Shown here: piece by piece, positions 27,257 to 39,015 of the stretch | How the letters are laid out: every line of letters starts with the position of its first letter | How positions within the stretch are numbered: the stretch's first letter is position 1 | Origin: Photobacterium aquimaris | Lineage (GTDB): Bacteria; Pseudomonadota; Gammaproteobacteria; Enterobacterales; Vibrionaceae | DNA length: 64,000 nucleotides | Assembly (NCBI RefSeq): GCF_002954455.1 | Contig: NZ_MSCC01000001.1 | Span: forward strand, 1,839,541 to 1,903,540 | Direction: 5' to 3' | Notes under the pieces: generated by a model | What the model saw: only the letters and a program-made list of their open reading frames with translations | What the model was told of the DNA's origin: nothing | Databases searched by the model: none | Made by a program: the position numbers and the translations under genes

Positions 27257-29131
27257 ATGGTCGCCAGCACATACAAAGACAAAGTTTCCCAACTAATTAG
27301 TTGGGGACACTGGTTTAGCTTTTTTAATATTATCGCTGCCATGCTACTTGGCACACGTTATATTATCTATTCAGAATGGCCGACAACAACTATCGGACAA
27401 CTGTATCTAGGATTAAGCTGGATCGGACATTTTGGTTTCCTTGTCTTTGGTATTTATATACTGATCCTCTTTCCTGCAAGTTTTCTTATCCCTTCACAAC
27501 GCTTGATGCGGGTGTTTGCGGTATTAGTTTCAACTGTAGGACTGACAACGCTACTTCTCGATACTTATGCCTACCAAAGTGTTGACTTACATCTAAGTCC
27601 GCTGGTGTGGGATTTGCTGCTGAGTGGCGAAAAAACAGAATTGAATACCCGCTGGCAATATCTATTTATTGTCGTTCCAGTCATATTCCTGATCGAGATG
27701 ATATTCTCAGAATGGATTTGGCGTAAACTTAGAAAGCTAACCCGTAAAAATGTTGGTGGCCCTATCGCCATTGTGTTTGGCTTATGCTTTCTAAGTAGCC
27801 ATATTATTTATATCTGGGCGGATGCTAATCTTTATCGCCCAGTGACCATGCAGCGCTCAAACTTTCCATTGTCATACCCAATGACAGCTAAAACCTTTAT
27901 GGAAAAACATGGTTTATTAGATCGCCAAGAATACGCTAAACGTCAAGCTCAGCAAGGCATCAACAATAGCGAAATGATGCGTTACCCTATTGATAAACTT
28001 CACTTTATTGATCAAGGTACCAAGCAAAATCTATTAATTATTATGGTTGATAGTTTACGTAGCGACATGGTTAATAGCGATACCATGCCTAACTTAACCG
28101 CTTTTGCTGCTGATAACATAAACTATACCAATAATTACAGTACCAGCAATAATGATAGTGGTGTGTTTGGGCTACTGTATGGCTTGCCTAGCGGGTATGC
28201 CAATAGTATTCGCGCTGAAGGTAAATCACCATTATTACTTGATACTCTACAAAGTCGTGGTTATCACTTTGGCTTATTCAGTGGCGAAGGGTTTGAACAG
28301 CCTATTTATCGTGATGCGATCTTTTCTAAAACGCAACTCGCAACCATTGATAACCTTGATAATGGTAAACGTACACCAAGTGATCGTTTAGCATTTAATG
28401 ATTGGCATCGTTGGATTGAAAAACAAAAAGTTGATGAACCATGGTTTAGCTTACTTGAGCTAACATCGGTCAATCAATACGAAGAAAGTAGTGATTATCC
28501 AACCAAATTCACACCGTCTTTAGGCAGTAATCTACTCCATGATAATAAAGTAGATTCCAGCATCTTACTCAAAAATAGCTATCGTAATGCGGCTTATCAT
28601 ATTGATGGTATTTTGGCGAAAGTATTCGCCCAATTGAAAGCACAGCACATGATGGATAACACAATTATTATTGTGACATCTAACCATGGCACTGAATTTA
28701 ATGAGACTGGTAATAATACTTGGGGTTCAGACAGCAACTACAGCCAATACCAGATCAAAGTACCGATGATCATTCATTGGCCGCAGCATGGTGCGCAAGT
28801 AGTCACTCGCCCAACCAGTAACCTTGATGTAGTACCAACACTGATGGAGTCGTTATTTAATGTCGCGTCTAACCCATCAAATTATAGCTCCGGTATTAGC
28901 TTATTTGATAACGATAATGATCGCCGCTGGATCTTAGCCGGTAATAATAATGATATTGTGGTGATTCAAAAAGGAACGACCACAGTGGTTGATAAATATG
29001 GTAACTACCGTGTTTATAATGATCACTATCAATTAATGGCACAAGATAAGCCTAAGTTGTCGACATTAATGCAAGTAATGCACGAACTGAAACGTTTTTA
29101 TGTACCAAACAGCATTAATGATGAAAATTAA
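27257..29131 (+). CDS. yejM: Inner-membrane sulfatase-like protein YejM (PbgA/LapC)
   Basis: This regulator of lipopolysaccharide synthesis binds LPS in the inner membrane and protects LpxC from LapB/FtsH-directed breakdown. There are five N-terminal membrane segments (to about residue 190), including the SWGHWFSFFNI and YIWADANLYRP regions. A periplasmic alkaline-phosphatase-fold domain follows that begins NLLIIMVDSLRSD. The start is ATG 27257 (MVAS), matching the E. coli N terminus, rather than the TTG three codons earlier. 624 residues, close to the usual length. Confidence 0.95.
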   Translation: MVASTYKDKVSQLISWGHWFSFFNIIAAMLLGTRYIIYSEWPTTTIGQLYLGLSWIGHFGFLVFGIYILILFPASFLIPSQRLMRVFAVLVSTVGLTTLLLDTYAYQSVDLHLSPLVWDLLLSGEKTELNTRWQYLFIVVPVIFLIEMIFSEWIWRKLRKLTRKNVGGPIAIVFGLCFLSSHIIYIWADANLYRPVTMQRSNFPLSYPMTAKTFMEKHGLLDRQEYAKRQAQQGINNSEMMRYPIDKLHFIDQGTKQNLLIIMVDSLRSDMVNSDTMPNLTAFAADNINYTNNYSTSNNDSGVFGLLYGLPSGYANSIRAEGKSPLLLDTLQSRGYHFGLFSGEGFEQPIYRDAIFSKTQLATIDNLDNGKRTPSDRLAFNDWHRWIEKQKVDEPWFSLLELTSVNQYEESSDYPTKFTPSLGSNLLHDNKVDSSILLKNSYRNAAYHIDGILAKVFAQLKAQHMMDNTIIIVTSNHGTEFNETGNNTWGSDSNYSQYQIKVPMIIHWPQHGAQVVTRPTSNLDVVPTLMESLFNVASNPSNYSSGISLFDNDNDRRWILAGNNNDIVVIQKGTTTVVDKYGNYRVYNDHYQLMAQDKPKLSTLMQVMHELKRFYVPNSINDEN

Positions 29132-29144
29132 ATAATCACCATTC

Positions 29145-29170
29145 AAAAAGCAGCTTTCGAGCTGCTTTTT
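29145..29170. terminator. Bidirectional terminator between yejM and the lipoprotein gene
   Basis: AAAAAGCAGCT and AGCTGCTTTTT form a perfect stem with a TTCG tetraloop. Confidence 0.95.
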
Positions 29171-29191
29171 GTTTATTTATTCTAAGATCAG

Positions 29192-29464
29192 TTAAAGATA
29201 TGTATTACGATCATCGCTATAACAATGATCAAAACCATCTTGCCAACCTCGACGGTATTTAGTCACTACCATTGAACGTTCAGGATCGCGCCGAAAGCCG
29301 TTCTGGTGAGTCGTAGCGGCGATAGTTCGACTATAACAACCATCTTGATAACCATCAAGGTAAGCCCGTTCAAAGCCTAATTCCGTTAATTGCTGATGAC
29401 GACTACTACTACAGCCACTTAATAAACAGAGATAAACAATTGTCACCAAGATTATCGTCTTCAT
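29192..29464 (-). CDS. Small lipoprotein of unknown function
   Basis: The 90-residue precursor has a typical lipoprotein signal peptide with the lipobox LLSGC (Cys18). The mature part is rich in charged and aromatic residues and has two cysteines (DGCYSRT and DHCYSDD) that could form a disulfide. I chose ATG 29464 because AGGAGG lies seven bases upstream; an in-frame ATG six codons earlier would place that sequence inside the gene. No function can be assigned. Confidence 0.8.
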   Translation of the reverse strand: MKTIILVTIVYLCLLSGCSSSRHQQLTELGFERAYLDGYQDGCYSRTIAATTHQNGFRRDPERSMVVTKYRRGWQDGFDHCYSDDRNTYL

Positions 29465-29581
29465 CTTCGTGCCTCCTTTCATAGCACGAATATTATGCTA
29501 CTCAATTTATATTCAACATAATAAAAATAGATACTTTTTATATAACTGAACTGTAAAATTAATAAGAATAACGACGATAAT

Positions 29582-29603
29582 AAACGTGCAATAGATCACA
29601 TTT
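29582..29603 (+). promoter_or_regulatory. CRP (cAMP receptor protein) site upstream of the GGDEF gene
   Basis: The 22-mer here matches the full symmetric CRP consensus at 18 of 22 positions by my count, with a perfect right half TAGATCACATTT and GTG conserved in the left half. It is centred about 125 bases before the start of the diguanylate cyclase gene. Confidence 0.65.
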
Positions 29604-29717
29604 CTTATTGTAAAAAAGAAGATATCACTAACTTGTGGTATATATCCTGCTAATTTATAAGGGAATAGTTGACAATAACCATGTTACTTACTAATTAACT
29701 CATGGAATAGAGTATTA

Positions 29718-31340
29718 ATGAACGAACAGGTTGCTGTCTTTTATCAAACCGTTGTTAAGCAATGTAATAATGCACATGGTCTAAGAACTATTTGTGAATT
29801 AATCTGCCGCAACCTGATGCAGCATCTTGCCGTTAATCATCTCCAGTTAATTATAAAATATAATGGCGAATGGAAATTATTGTTAGATCTCAACTCACAA
29901 GGGATTCAATATCACTTTCCGCCTATCACTCCCCCGACTTCAAGTGAATATTATTATAAAAATATTCATTATTACGCCAATAAAACCACCGCATCAATTG
30001 ATGTATTACCTAATTATCGCTACATATTAGTGCCACTAAAACATCATTCGGTAATTATTGGCCACCTAACGCTTGCTGTACCATTAGATTCTCAGCTAGC
30101 TCCTAAGCATTTTACAATATTAACCACGTTGCTTGCTGCTGAAATCAACAATTACCTAACTAAACAAACAACCAAATCTCACAGTATCAATTGCATTAAT
30201 GCTGAAAAAGAACTGCTTTCAACTAAGGAACAACAGCAAACATTATTGAATAAACTCCAAAGTATGCATGATATTTCATTTCAGTTATGGCGCTGTAACT
30301 CAATGAGAGACATGTTGTTCATTGCTATCGACGAAGCAAAAAAACAATTACAAATAGATCGCATGGCTATTTTCTTATTTGATGAACAAAAAAATATGCA
30401 TGGAACATTTGGCACTGATCTTCATGGTAATACGGTGGATGAATTTTATTTTTGTTCGCCAATTCCTAATCAATGGTATGCATCTAAGACATTAAAAGAT
30501 AAAGAATATCTTGCGATTCAAGAAAATACGCCTTTATTTCATGATTTAAAACAAGTTGGCTTTGGTTGGAGTGCCTATATTGCTTTATGGGATGAAGACA
30601 CACCGATAGGATGGATTGCTTGTGATAATTTAATTACCGGGCAACCACTACGCACTTATCACCATCAATTACTTAAACAATATGGTTTTATTGTGTCACA
30701 GCATATTTTACGACTACAAGCCGCTGAGAACTTGATAAAACTCAATCACGATTTAGAGCAGCGCGTACAAAGTCGTACCGAAGCACTAAATAAAGCCAAT
30801 GAGCAACTGCAAAAATTATCACGGATTGATGCACTCACCAATATTGCTAATCGACGCGTTTTTGATGAGACGGTAATAGCAGAATGGCGTCGAGCTAGTC
30901 GACTTGCGCTGCCACTATCGTTACTCATTCTCGATATTGATAACTTTAAAACTTATAACGATAAACTTGGCCATGCTGCTGGCGATCAATGCTTAAAAAC
31001 GATCGCCACAGCACTCTCTACAGTAGAGCGTCGCGCTGGCACTTTATTTGCCCGCTATGGCGGTGAAGAGTTTGTGCTGTTATTACCAGGTCAAGATCAG
31101 CAAGAGGCAATAAATAATGCCCAACGCTTGCTCAATACCATCCACGACATCGCCTTGCCGTTTCCGTGTGACGGATTAAAGAATAATAATCACACCATTG
31201 TGACCATTAGCATTGGAATATCTACAATTATTCCTTCACAATCAAAATCTTATGATGATTTTTTCAAACAAGTGGATACTGCACTTTATCAAGCAAAAGC
31301 CAAGGGTAAAAACTGCTTTAAAGTACTATCACCGACTTAA
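29718..31340 (+). CDS. GAF-domain diguanylate cyclase
   Basis: This cytoplasmic enzyme is predicted to make cyclic di-GMP from GTP. The 540-residue product has an N-terminal GAF-like region (about 10-150), a second GAF-like domain (about 185-335), a short coiled coil, and a C-terminal GGDEF domain. The active-site signature is RYGGEEF (residues 448-452 for GGEEF), so activity is likely. The product-inhibition I-site (RxxD five residues upstream) reads RAGT, so it is degenerate and feedback inhibition may be lost. No membrane segments. A CRP site lies upstream. Confidence 0.9.
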   Translation: MNEQVAVFYQTVVKQCNNAHGLRTICELICRNLMQHLAVNHLQLIIKYNGEWKLLLDLNSQGIQYHFPPITPPTSSEYYYKNIHYYANKTTASIDVLPNYRYILVPLKHHSVIIGHLTLAVPLDSQLAPKHFTILTTLLAAEINNYLTKQTTKSHSINCINAEKELLSTKEQQQTLLNKLQSMHDISFQLWRCNSMRDMLFIAIDEAKKQLQIDRMAIFLFDEQKNMHGTFGTDLHGNTVDEFYFCSPIPNQWYASKTLKDKEYLAIQENTPLFHDLKQVGFGWSAYIALWDEDTPIGWIACDNLITGQPLRTYHHQLLKQYGFIVSQHILRLQAAENLIKLNHDLEQRVQSRTEALNKANEQLQKLSRIDALTNIANRRVFDETVIAEWRRASRLALPLSLLILDIDNFKTYNDKLGHAAGDQCLKTIATALSTVERRAGTLFARYGGEEFVLLLPGQDQQEAINNAQRLLNTIHDIALPFPCDGLKNNNHTIVTISIGISTIIPSQSKSYDDFFKQVDTALYQAKAKGKNCFKVLSPT

Positions 31341-31519
31341 TTAACTCTTCAAAACAAAAAATAATTATCGAATAACGATAAAAGCTGTTCGGTTTTCGAC
31401 ACTTGATAAACTTTGCGAACAACTTGATTGCCAACCAGCAGATATTCTTTAATTTCAAAAAAACGATGACAATGATTATTTCGTTTATGGCGATAACTAT
31501 TTTTAAAGATATAAATAAC

Positions 31520-31549
31520 AAAAAAGCAGCATTTTTATGCTGCTTTTTT
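31520..31549. terminator. Bidirectional terminator between the GGDEF gene and topB
   Basis: AAAAAAGCAGCAT and ATGCTGCTTTTTT pair over a 4-base loop, with A/T runs on both sides. Confidence 0.92.
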
Positions 31550-31580
31550 GTAAGTTATCAATCAGTAATTAAATCATCCA

Positions 31581-33533
31581 CTACGATTTACGCTTTGGTG
31601 CAGCCTTAGGTTTGGTCGAGGTCGATTTTTTTGCATAACTGCGTTTTTTAGCACGAGGCTTAAATTCAGGAGAGGTGAGTGAACGCAAACTTGGTGGTAC
31701 TTCACTGACTTTTACTTGTTCCATTAATGCGGTAACTTGTTGTTCTAACGTGGCCATAAATGGTTGATAGGCAAATTTTTTATCTGCCATATCATGCAAT
31801 TGATGTTCCCAATGCGCGGTCATATCAGGATAAGTTGAACTATCAGGCAAGGCATAAATTAATCCCTTTCCAGCCTCTGATGCATGAATAGCTTTACCTT
31901 GGCGCTGTAATAACTGCCGTTTAAATAACATCTCTAGAATTCCTGCTCGCGTTGCCTCTGTGCCTAAGCCATCAGTATCACGCAGGATTTTCTTTAATGA
32001 TGCATCCGATACAAATCGAGCAATACCCGTCATCGCTTGTAATAACGTCGCCTCAGTAAACGCTTTTGGTGGCTCAGTCATTTTATCTTTGATCTCGCCA
32101 TCACGGCACACTAATACAGTACCTTTATCTAACGGTGGTACTTTATCAGCTAAATCACTGTCTTCTTTTTTATCATCGCGCCCCAGTAATGCTCGCCAAC
32201 CGGGTGACATTAACTGTCGCCCCTTAGCAATAAAGATACCATTCGCGATAGTAAACACTAACTTAGCATCAGCATATTCAGCCGCAGGATAAAACTGCAT
32301 TAAGTACTGCCGAGCAATTAATTGGTATATTTTAGCCTCATAACCCGTTAACACTGATGATGATTTAGGTGTCGGAATAATCGCATGGTGAGCATCCACT
32401 TTTTTATCATTCCATGCTTTTGATTTTAATGCTGTATTTGCATTATCAACCGCGGCAGCTAACTGATTATCTGTAGATGCAATCGCACGACAAACATCAT
32501 TAGCTTGTTTAAAATGATCTAATGGTAGATGGCGACTGTCTGAGCGAGGGTAAGTGATCACTTTATGTTTTTCATACAATGACTGGCAGGTTGATAAAAC
32601 ATCGGTTGCACTCATACCAAACCGCTTTGCCGCATCAATCTGTAATGCTGATAATGAATATGGCAATGGTGGCGCTTGCTTGGTTTGCTTACGCTCCGAT
32701 TGGGTGACTTCTGCTGGTTGGCCTTTAATCCGTTCAACCACATTTTCACACAATTTGCGGTTTAGCACTCGCCCTTCTGAATCTTGATGTGGTTCACAGG
32801 CTTTACTCGGTTGCCACTTAGCAAAAATTGTTTGTGTACCATAGCTAATTAACGCTAAAACTTCATAAAATGGTTTAGCGACAAAATTAGCAATCTCATC
32901 ATCACGTCGAACCACCAGTCCTAAAATAGGTGTTTGTACTCGCCCAACAGATAATACTCCGCGGTAACCGCCCTTTTGACCGAGCAATGTGTAAGCACGA
33001 GTCATGTTCATGCCATATAACCAATCAGCCCGTGAACGCGCTAATGCCGATACTGATAGCGGAATAAAATCACGGTTACTGCGCATAGTTGCTAAGGCTT
33101 TTTTAACCGCAGCGGGGTTTAAATCAGAAATCAATAACCGTTGCGCGGCGGCTTTTTTGGTTTTTGATATTTTGACGTAATCAATCACTTCATCCACCAA
33201 CAATTGGCCTTCACGATCGGGATCGCCAGCATGTACCACTGATGTAGCCGTTTTAGCCAATTTTTTGATCACCGAAAGTTGTTGCTTAGCCGCTTTACGG
33301 GGAATTAATTGCCATTGCTGCGGTACTATCGGTAAATCCTCTAAATGCCATTTTTTATAACGGGCATCATAAGCATCTGGCTCAACTTGCTCTAATAAGT
33401 GACCAATACACCACGTGACAATATCGCCATTACCCACTTCAATATAGCCAGTATTATTTTTATGCGGGCGAGGTAATACAGCAGCAATGGCTCGGCCTAG
33501 GCTTGGTTTTTCAGCTATATATAAGCAACTCAT
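31581..33533 (-). CDS. topB: DNA topoisomerase III
   Basis: This type IA topoisomerase decatenates single-strand-containing DNA. With the ATG at 33533 (MSCLYIAEKPSLG) it has 650 residues. Toprim acidic residues are Glu8 and Asp104/Asp106 (AGDPDREGQ). The catalytic tyrosine is Tyr328 in ITYPRSDS, the same number as in E. coli. A basic C-terminal tail (KPRAKKRSYAKK and onward) replaces zinc fingers. An earlier in-frame start at 33554 is less likely. The selD-topB-ydjA neighbourhood is shared with E. coli. Confidence 0.96.
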   Translation of the reverse strand: MSCLYIAEKPSLGRAIAAVLPRPHKNNTGYIEVGNGDIVTWCIGHLLEQVEPDAYDARYKKWHLEDLPIVPQQWQLIPRKAAKQQLSVIKKLAKTATSVVHAGDPDREGQLLVDEVIDYVKISKTKKAAAQRLLISDLNPAAVKKALATMRSNRDFIPLSVSALARSRADWLYGMNMTRAYTLLGQKGGYRGVLSVGRVQTPILGLVVRRDDEIANFVAKPFYEVLALISYGTQTIFAKWQPSKACEPHQDSEGRVLNRKLCENVVERIKGQPAEVTQSERKQTKQAPPLPYSLSALQIDAAKRFGMSATDVLSTCQSLYEKHKVITYPRSDSRHLPLDHFKQANDVCRAIASTDNQLAAAVDNANTALKSKAWNDKKVDAHHAIIPTPKSSSVLTGYEAKIYQLIARQYLMQFYPAAEYADAKLVFTIANGIFIAKGRQLMSPGWRALLGRDDKKEDSDLADKVPPLDKGTVLVCRDGEIKDKMTEPPKAFTEATLLQAMTGIARFVSDASLKKILRDTDGLGTEATRAGILEMLFKRQLLQRQGKAIHASEAGKGLIYALPDSSTYPDMTAHWEHQLHDMADKKFAYQPFMATLEQQVTALMEQVKVSEVPPSLRSLTSPEFKPRAKKRSYAKKSTSTKPKAAPKRKS

Positions 33534-33696
33534 GGGGATCTTTATCTGCAACAATGAATACCATGACTCTACCGAAAACTGATGCTAACGGCAACATTTC
33601 ACTGGATATAAAACCAGTACCAATCAAAGCATGATGATCGATCGAAGATGATCCTTGATAATGAATTAAATAATTAAAGATCAGTTGCAGATCAAT

Positions 33697-33737
33697 AAAA
33701 AAGCCGATTTAACAGTGGATGTTAAATCGGCTTTTTT
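33697..33737 (-). terminator. Rho-independent terminator of selD-selU
   Basis: AAAAAAGCCGATTTAAC and GTTAAATCGGCTTTTTT form a perfect 17-bp stem over a 7-base loop. On the minus strand it follows the selU stop. Confidence 0.95.
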
Positions 33738-33777
33738 ATTCGATCAGACGATAATAACGCCTTTCTCTATTTTTATA

Positions 33778-34869
33778 TTAACGACGAGCAGCTAACCACT
33801 CTTGTACTTGGTGGTAATCACCTCTAAATACAATACGATCCGCTTTTTTATCTAATTGATAAGTATACATAGGATCATAGTACTGCTCTAATAACGGTGC
33901 TAACCAAGCATCATGCTCAACTAATGAACCGCTAGATTGCATCACTTTCACGGCGTGTTGCTGTGCTTTAAGCATCACTTCATAACGTTCAAAACCTAAA
34001 CGCTTACGAATATTAAACATGCCTTTTTCTAAATACTCAGTAAATAAAATCCAACCTTGTTCCTCACCATAATGAGCCACATAGTCACGTTGCATTTTAA
34101 TCACATAATCATCCAATAAACGCGCTAAACGCACATCAATAGGATCATCAATCACGGCAATATCAGCATCTTGCATAGCACGATTAATTGAAATCGGTAC
34201 AGTTGCACAGCCAATATTTTTACCTTCATCTTCAAAGACAAAATGTTCAATGCCATTATCTAACTTCTTGAGCATCTGCACAGCAAGATCATTTTCAAAG
34301 GCAATTTGAGTACGCTGACGAGTAACATAGCTACCAAATGATGAACCGCGATGGTGAGCAGCACCTTCAAGATCAATACCGTTAGCCAGTACATTGACCA
34401 TGATCGTCTTACCACTACCGGTATTACCAGCAACAATTGACATTGGTTTAGTAGCAACGTCATCAATAGTATCAACTAAATAACGGCGTAATGCTTTATA
34501 GCCACCAGTAATAAACGGATAGTCAATACCGGCTTCTTTTAGCCACTGTTGAGTAATTTGAGAACGTAAGCCACCACGGAAACAATAAAGGTAACCGTTA
34601 GGATTTGCTTCACAAAATGCTTTCCATTGCGCGACACGTTCTGCTTTAACGTCACCATTAACTAGCTTATGACCCAGAGCAATAGCTGCATCTTGGCCGC
34701 TGTTTTTATAGCATGTTCCTACAGCAGCACGCTCATCATCAGTCATTAATGGCAAACTGGTTGATGTAGGGAAAGCACCTTGTTGAAATTCAACTGGTGC
34801 TCGCATATCCATTAATGGCGTATCATTTACAAACAGATGACGGAAATCTTGGCAATTGGGACGCGACAT
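33778..34869 (-). CDS. selU: tRNA 2-selenouridine synthase
   Basis: SelU (MnmH/YbbB) replaces sulfur with selenium in 2-thiouridine at tRNA wobble position 34, via a geranylated intermediate, using selenophosphate from SelD. The N-terminal rhodanese domain has catalytic Cys96 in YCFRGGLRS. A P-loop, AGNTGSGKT (about 147-155), follows. With the ATG at 34869 it has 363 residues. This ATG overlaps the selD stop by one base (TAATG), so the two are translationally coupled and form a selenium unit. Confidence 0.95.
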   Translation of the reverse strand: MSRPNCQDFRHLFVNDTPLMDMRAPVEFQQGAFPTSTSLPLMTDDERAAVGTCYKNSGQDAAIALGHKLVNGDVKAERVAQWKAFCEANPNGYLYCFRGGLRSQITQQWLKEAGIDYPFITGGYKALRRYLVDTIDDVATKPMSIVAGNTGSGKTIMVNVLANGIDLEGAAHHRGSSFGSYVTRQRTQIAFENDLAVQMLKKLDNGIEHFVFEDEGKNIGCATVPISINRAMQDADIAVIDDPIDVRLARLLDDYVIKMQRDYVAHYGEEQGWILFTEYLEKGMFNIRKRLGFERYEVMLKAQQHAVKVMQSSGSLVEHDAWLAPLLEQYYDPMYTYQLDKKADRIVFRGDYHQVQEWLAARR

Positions 34870-35903
34870 TAGCAAACCTCAATAAAGGTATCGCCATCCA
34901 TCGGCACAAGTTCACCAATCGCTTCCAGCAAGATGTTATGTTTTTTCGCAATCGCTTGTACTTCAGCATCGCTACTTGGATCAACGGCTAATAATAAACC
35001 GCCAGATGTTTGAGGATCGCACAATAAAGATTTTTGTAGATCGGTCATTTGACCCACTTTATGTCCATAGCTCAAGAAATTACGTTCAGTACCACCAGGA
35101 ACACAACCTTGAGCGATGTAATCATATACACCTGGTAATGTTGGAATTTTATCAAACCAAATATTAGCTTTAAGGTTACTGCCTTCACAGATCTCAGTTA
35201 AGTGACCCATTAAACCAAAGCCTGTGACATCAGTCAGTGCTTTTACGCCATCGACATCAGCAAAGTCAGCACCGGGTTTATTAAGCTTACACATCCAATC
35301 ACGTGCCAAACCTTTATGCTCATCAGCCAACTTAGATTGTTTTTCAGCCGTGGTTAATACGCCAATACCTAATGGTTTAGTTAGGTATAAATGACAACCT
35401 GCTTCTGCACTGTCATTACGTTTAACACGATCAGTACTTACCAATCCTGTTACAGCAAGGCCGAAAATTGGCTCAGGAGCATCGATAGAGTGACCACCAG
35501 CAAGAGAAATACCTGCTTCGCGACACACAGAACGACCACCATCAATCACTTTTTGTGCAATTTCAGGTGACAGTAGGTTCACCGGCCAGCCTAAAATAGC
35601 AATTGCCATAATAGGTTTTCCGCCCATTGCGTAAATATCACTGATTGCATTTGTCGCTGCAATACGACCAAAATCAAATGGGTCATCAACAATTGGCATA
35701 AAGAAGTCAGTGGTACTAATTACAGCTTGACCATTACCGATATCATAAACGGCAGCATCATCTTTACTCTCATTACCAACTAATAAATTAGGATCAGCAA
35801 AAGGTGCTAATTGAGTACGAAGAATAGTATCAAGTACTTGGGGAGAAATTTTACAACCACATCCGGCACCGTGGCTGTATTGTGTTAGGCGAACATTTTC
35901 CAT
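34869..35903 (-). CDS. selD: Selenophosphate synthetase (selenide, water dikinase)
   Basis: SelD makes selenophosphate from selenide and ATP for selenoprotein and selenouridine synthesis. The start is ATG 35903 ([12 protein letters not shown], 344 residues). The active-site region [12 protein letters not shown] has cysteine (Cys15) where some homologues have selenocysteine, and the essential Lys18. The downstream partner is selU, so at minimum the selenouridine branch is supported; selA/selB are not in the window. Confidence 0.96.
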   Translation of the reverse strand: MENVRLTQYSHGAGCGCKISPQVLDTILRTQLAPFADPNLLVGNESKDDAAVYDIGNGQAVISTTDFFMPIVDDPFDFGRIAATNAISDIYAMGGKPIMAIAILGWPVNLLSPEIAQKVIDGGRSVCREAGISLAGGHSIDAPEPIFGLAVTGLVSTDRVKRNDSAEAGCHLYLTKPLGIGVLTTAEKQSKLADEHKGLARDWMCKLNKPGADFADVDGVKALTDVTGFGLMGHLTEICEGSNLKANIWFDKIPTLPGVYDYIAQGCVPGGTERNFLSYGHKVGQMTDLQKSLLCDPQTSGGLLLAVDPSSDAEVQAIAKKHNILLEAIGELVPMDGDTFIEVC

Positions 35904-36037
35904 GACACGCTCCAAAATATAGAAAGAATCAGCGATTCTACTCCTGCCCTCGACAACTGTCATCTTTCCAACTCAAAAGCGGTCATTTTCTGCTAAAACA
36001 AACCCACATTGGTGCTAATAGTCATCAATTAGGAATA

Positions 36038-36087
36038 AAAAAGGTGATGTTATTCACGGTTTAACACCATAAAATAACTATCACCTT
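36038..36087 (-). terminator. Terminator between ydjA and selD
   Basis: AAGGTGATGTTATT and AATAACTATCACCTT pair with one bulge. On the minus strand the stem is followed by TTTTTT. It separates ydjA from selD-selU transcription. Confidence 0.7.
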
Positions 36088-36161
36088 CCATTTTTAACTC
36101 TAGTTTTACAGCAACGAAGATTTATATACTCGTTAATGTTACATCTATTGTGTATCTGTGA

Positions 36162-36710
36162 TTACAAATACTCAACATATTGAGCCAGATCACGTTCATG
36201 GACCTTAGCTTCGCGGCAACCGATCGAACCGAGATATAAAAAGCCTACAATCATGTCTTCGCCGGTAACACCCAATGCTTCACGTACAACTGAGTGATAT
36301 GCCCAAGAACCTGTACGCCAGAAACCGGAATACCCTTGTGCAACCGCTGCCATTTGCATTGCTTGTGCTGCACAACCAGCAGACAGATGTTGTTCAATAA
36401 CTGGTACTTTATGATCTGATGTCACTTTACTAACCACAGTGATCACCATCGGGGCACGAAAAGGGGCTTTAGAGGCTTTTTCAATCACAAAATCATCAAG
36501 ATCATCAGCCTTAGCAGCAGCAACCAAAATATCCGCTAATTTCGTTAACCCTTCACCTTGAGAAACAATAAATCGCCATGGCGTTAAGCCGCCATGATCA
36601 GGAGCACGTAATCCAGCACGAAAGATATTCTCAAGAACTTCTCCTGCTGGTGCTGGATCAACTAATTTTGGTAGTGAGCGGCGATTAAGCAGAAGTGATA
36701 GCGCGTCCAT
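36162..36710 (-). CDS. ydjA: Nitroreductase family protein YdjA
   Basis: This is a small FMN-dependent NAD(P)H oxidoreductase. With the ATG at 36710 (AGG ribosome binding site) it has 182 residues, about the E. coli YdjA length. Conserved features are LLNRRS near the N terminus, RAPDHGGLTPWRF (FMN and substrate region) and QMAAVAQGYSGFWRTG. The physiological substrate is unknown. It lies 76 bases after fadH and upstream of selD, extending the conserved ydjA-selD-topB neighbourhood. Confidence 0.94.
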   Translation of the reverse strand: MDALSLLLNRRSLPKLVDPAPAGEVLENIFRAGLRAPDHGGLTPWRFIVSQGEGLTKLADILVAAAKADDLDDFVIEKASKAPFRAPMVITVVSKVTSDHKVPVIEQHLSAGCAAQAMQMAAVAQGYSGFWRTGSWAYHSVVREALGVTGEDMIVGFLYLGSIGCREAKVHERDLAQYVEYL

Positions 36711-36786
36711 AACAACCTCAAAATGAAAATAATTATTGTTTACTCTATAATAAGACAGGTAAAGCGTAGAGCACAAGTGATGGCCA

Positions 36787-38808
<2,022 letters not shown>

Positions 38809-38815
38809 CTAACTG

Positions 38816-38832
38816 TTATGGTCTGACCAGTA
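38816..38832. promoter_or_regulatory. FadR operator upstream of fadH
   Basis: The core TGGTCTGACCA (38819-38829) is a perfect 11-base dyad matching the FadR consensus TGGTCNGACCA. It lies 20 bases before the fadH ATG, where binding would block transcription. fadR itself is in this window at about 53-54 kb. Confidence 0.8.
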
Positions 38833-39015
38833 TATTTCAGCTTAGTTAATAACACCAACATTGTTAACACAAAGGCAACATTTACATAATGCGACTCAAT
38901 AATTATAATCGATTGAGTCTATTTATTTTACGAACGCTAACAATTAAGTCGTAAAAAACTGCAATTTAGTAGTGACTACGTTACGATATTGCCATCATCA
39001 TTATCAGGAATTTTC

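Noticed and set aside
31341..31520. Possible small gene after the GGDEF gene (31403-31609)
   Set aside because: It runs through the bidirectional terminator and into the end of topB, with poor composition and no start signal.
33590..33700. Cluster of GATC sites between topB and selU
   Set aside because: Six GATC sites in about 170 bases are noticeable, but they lie in a short spacer with no other sign of Dam/SeqA regulation.
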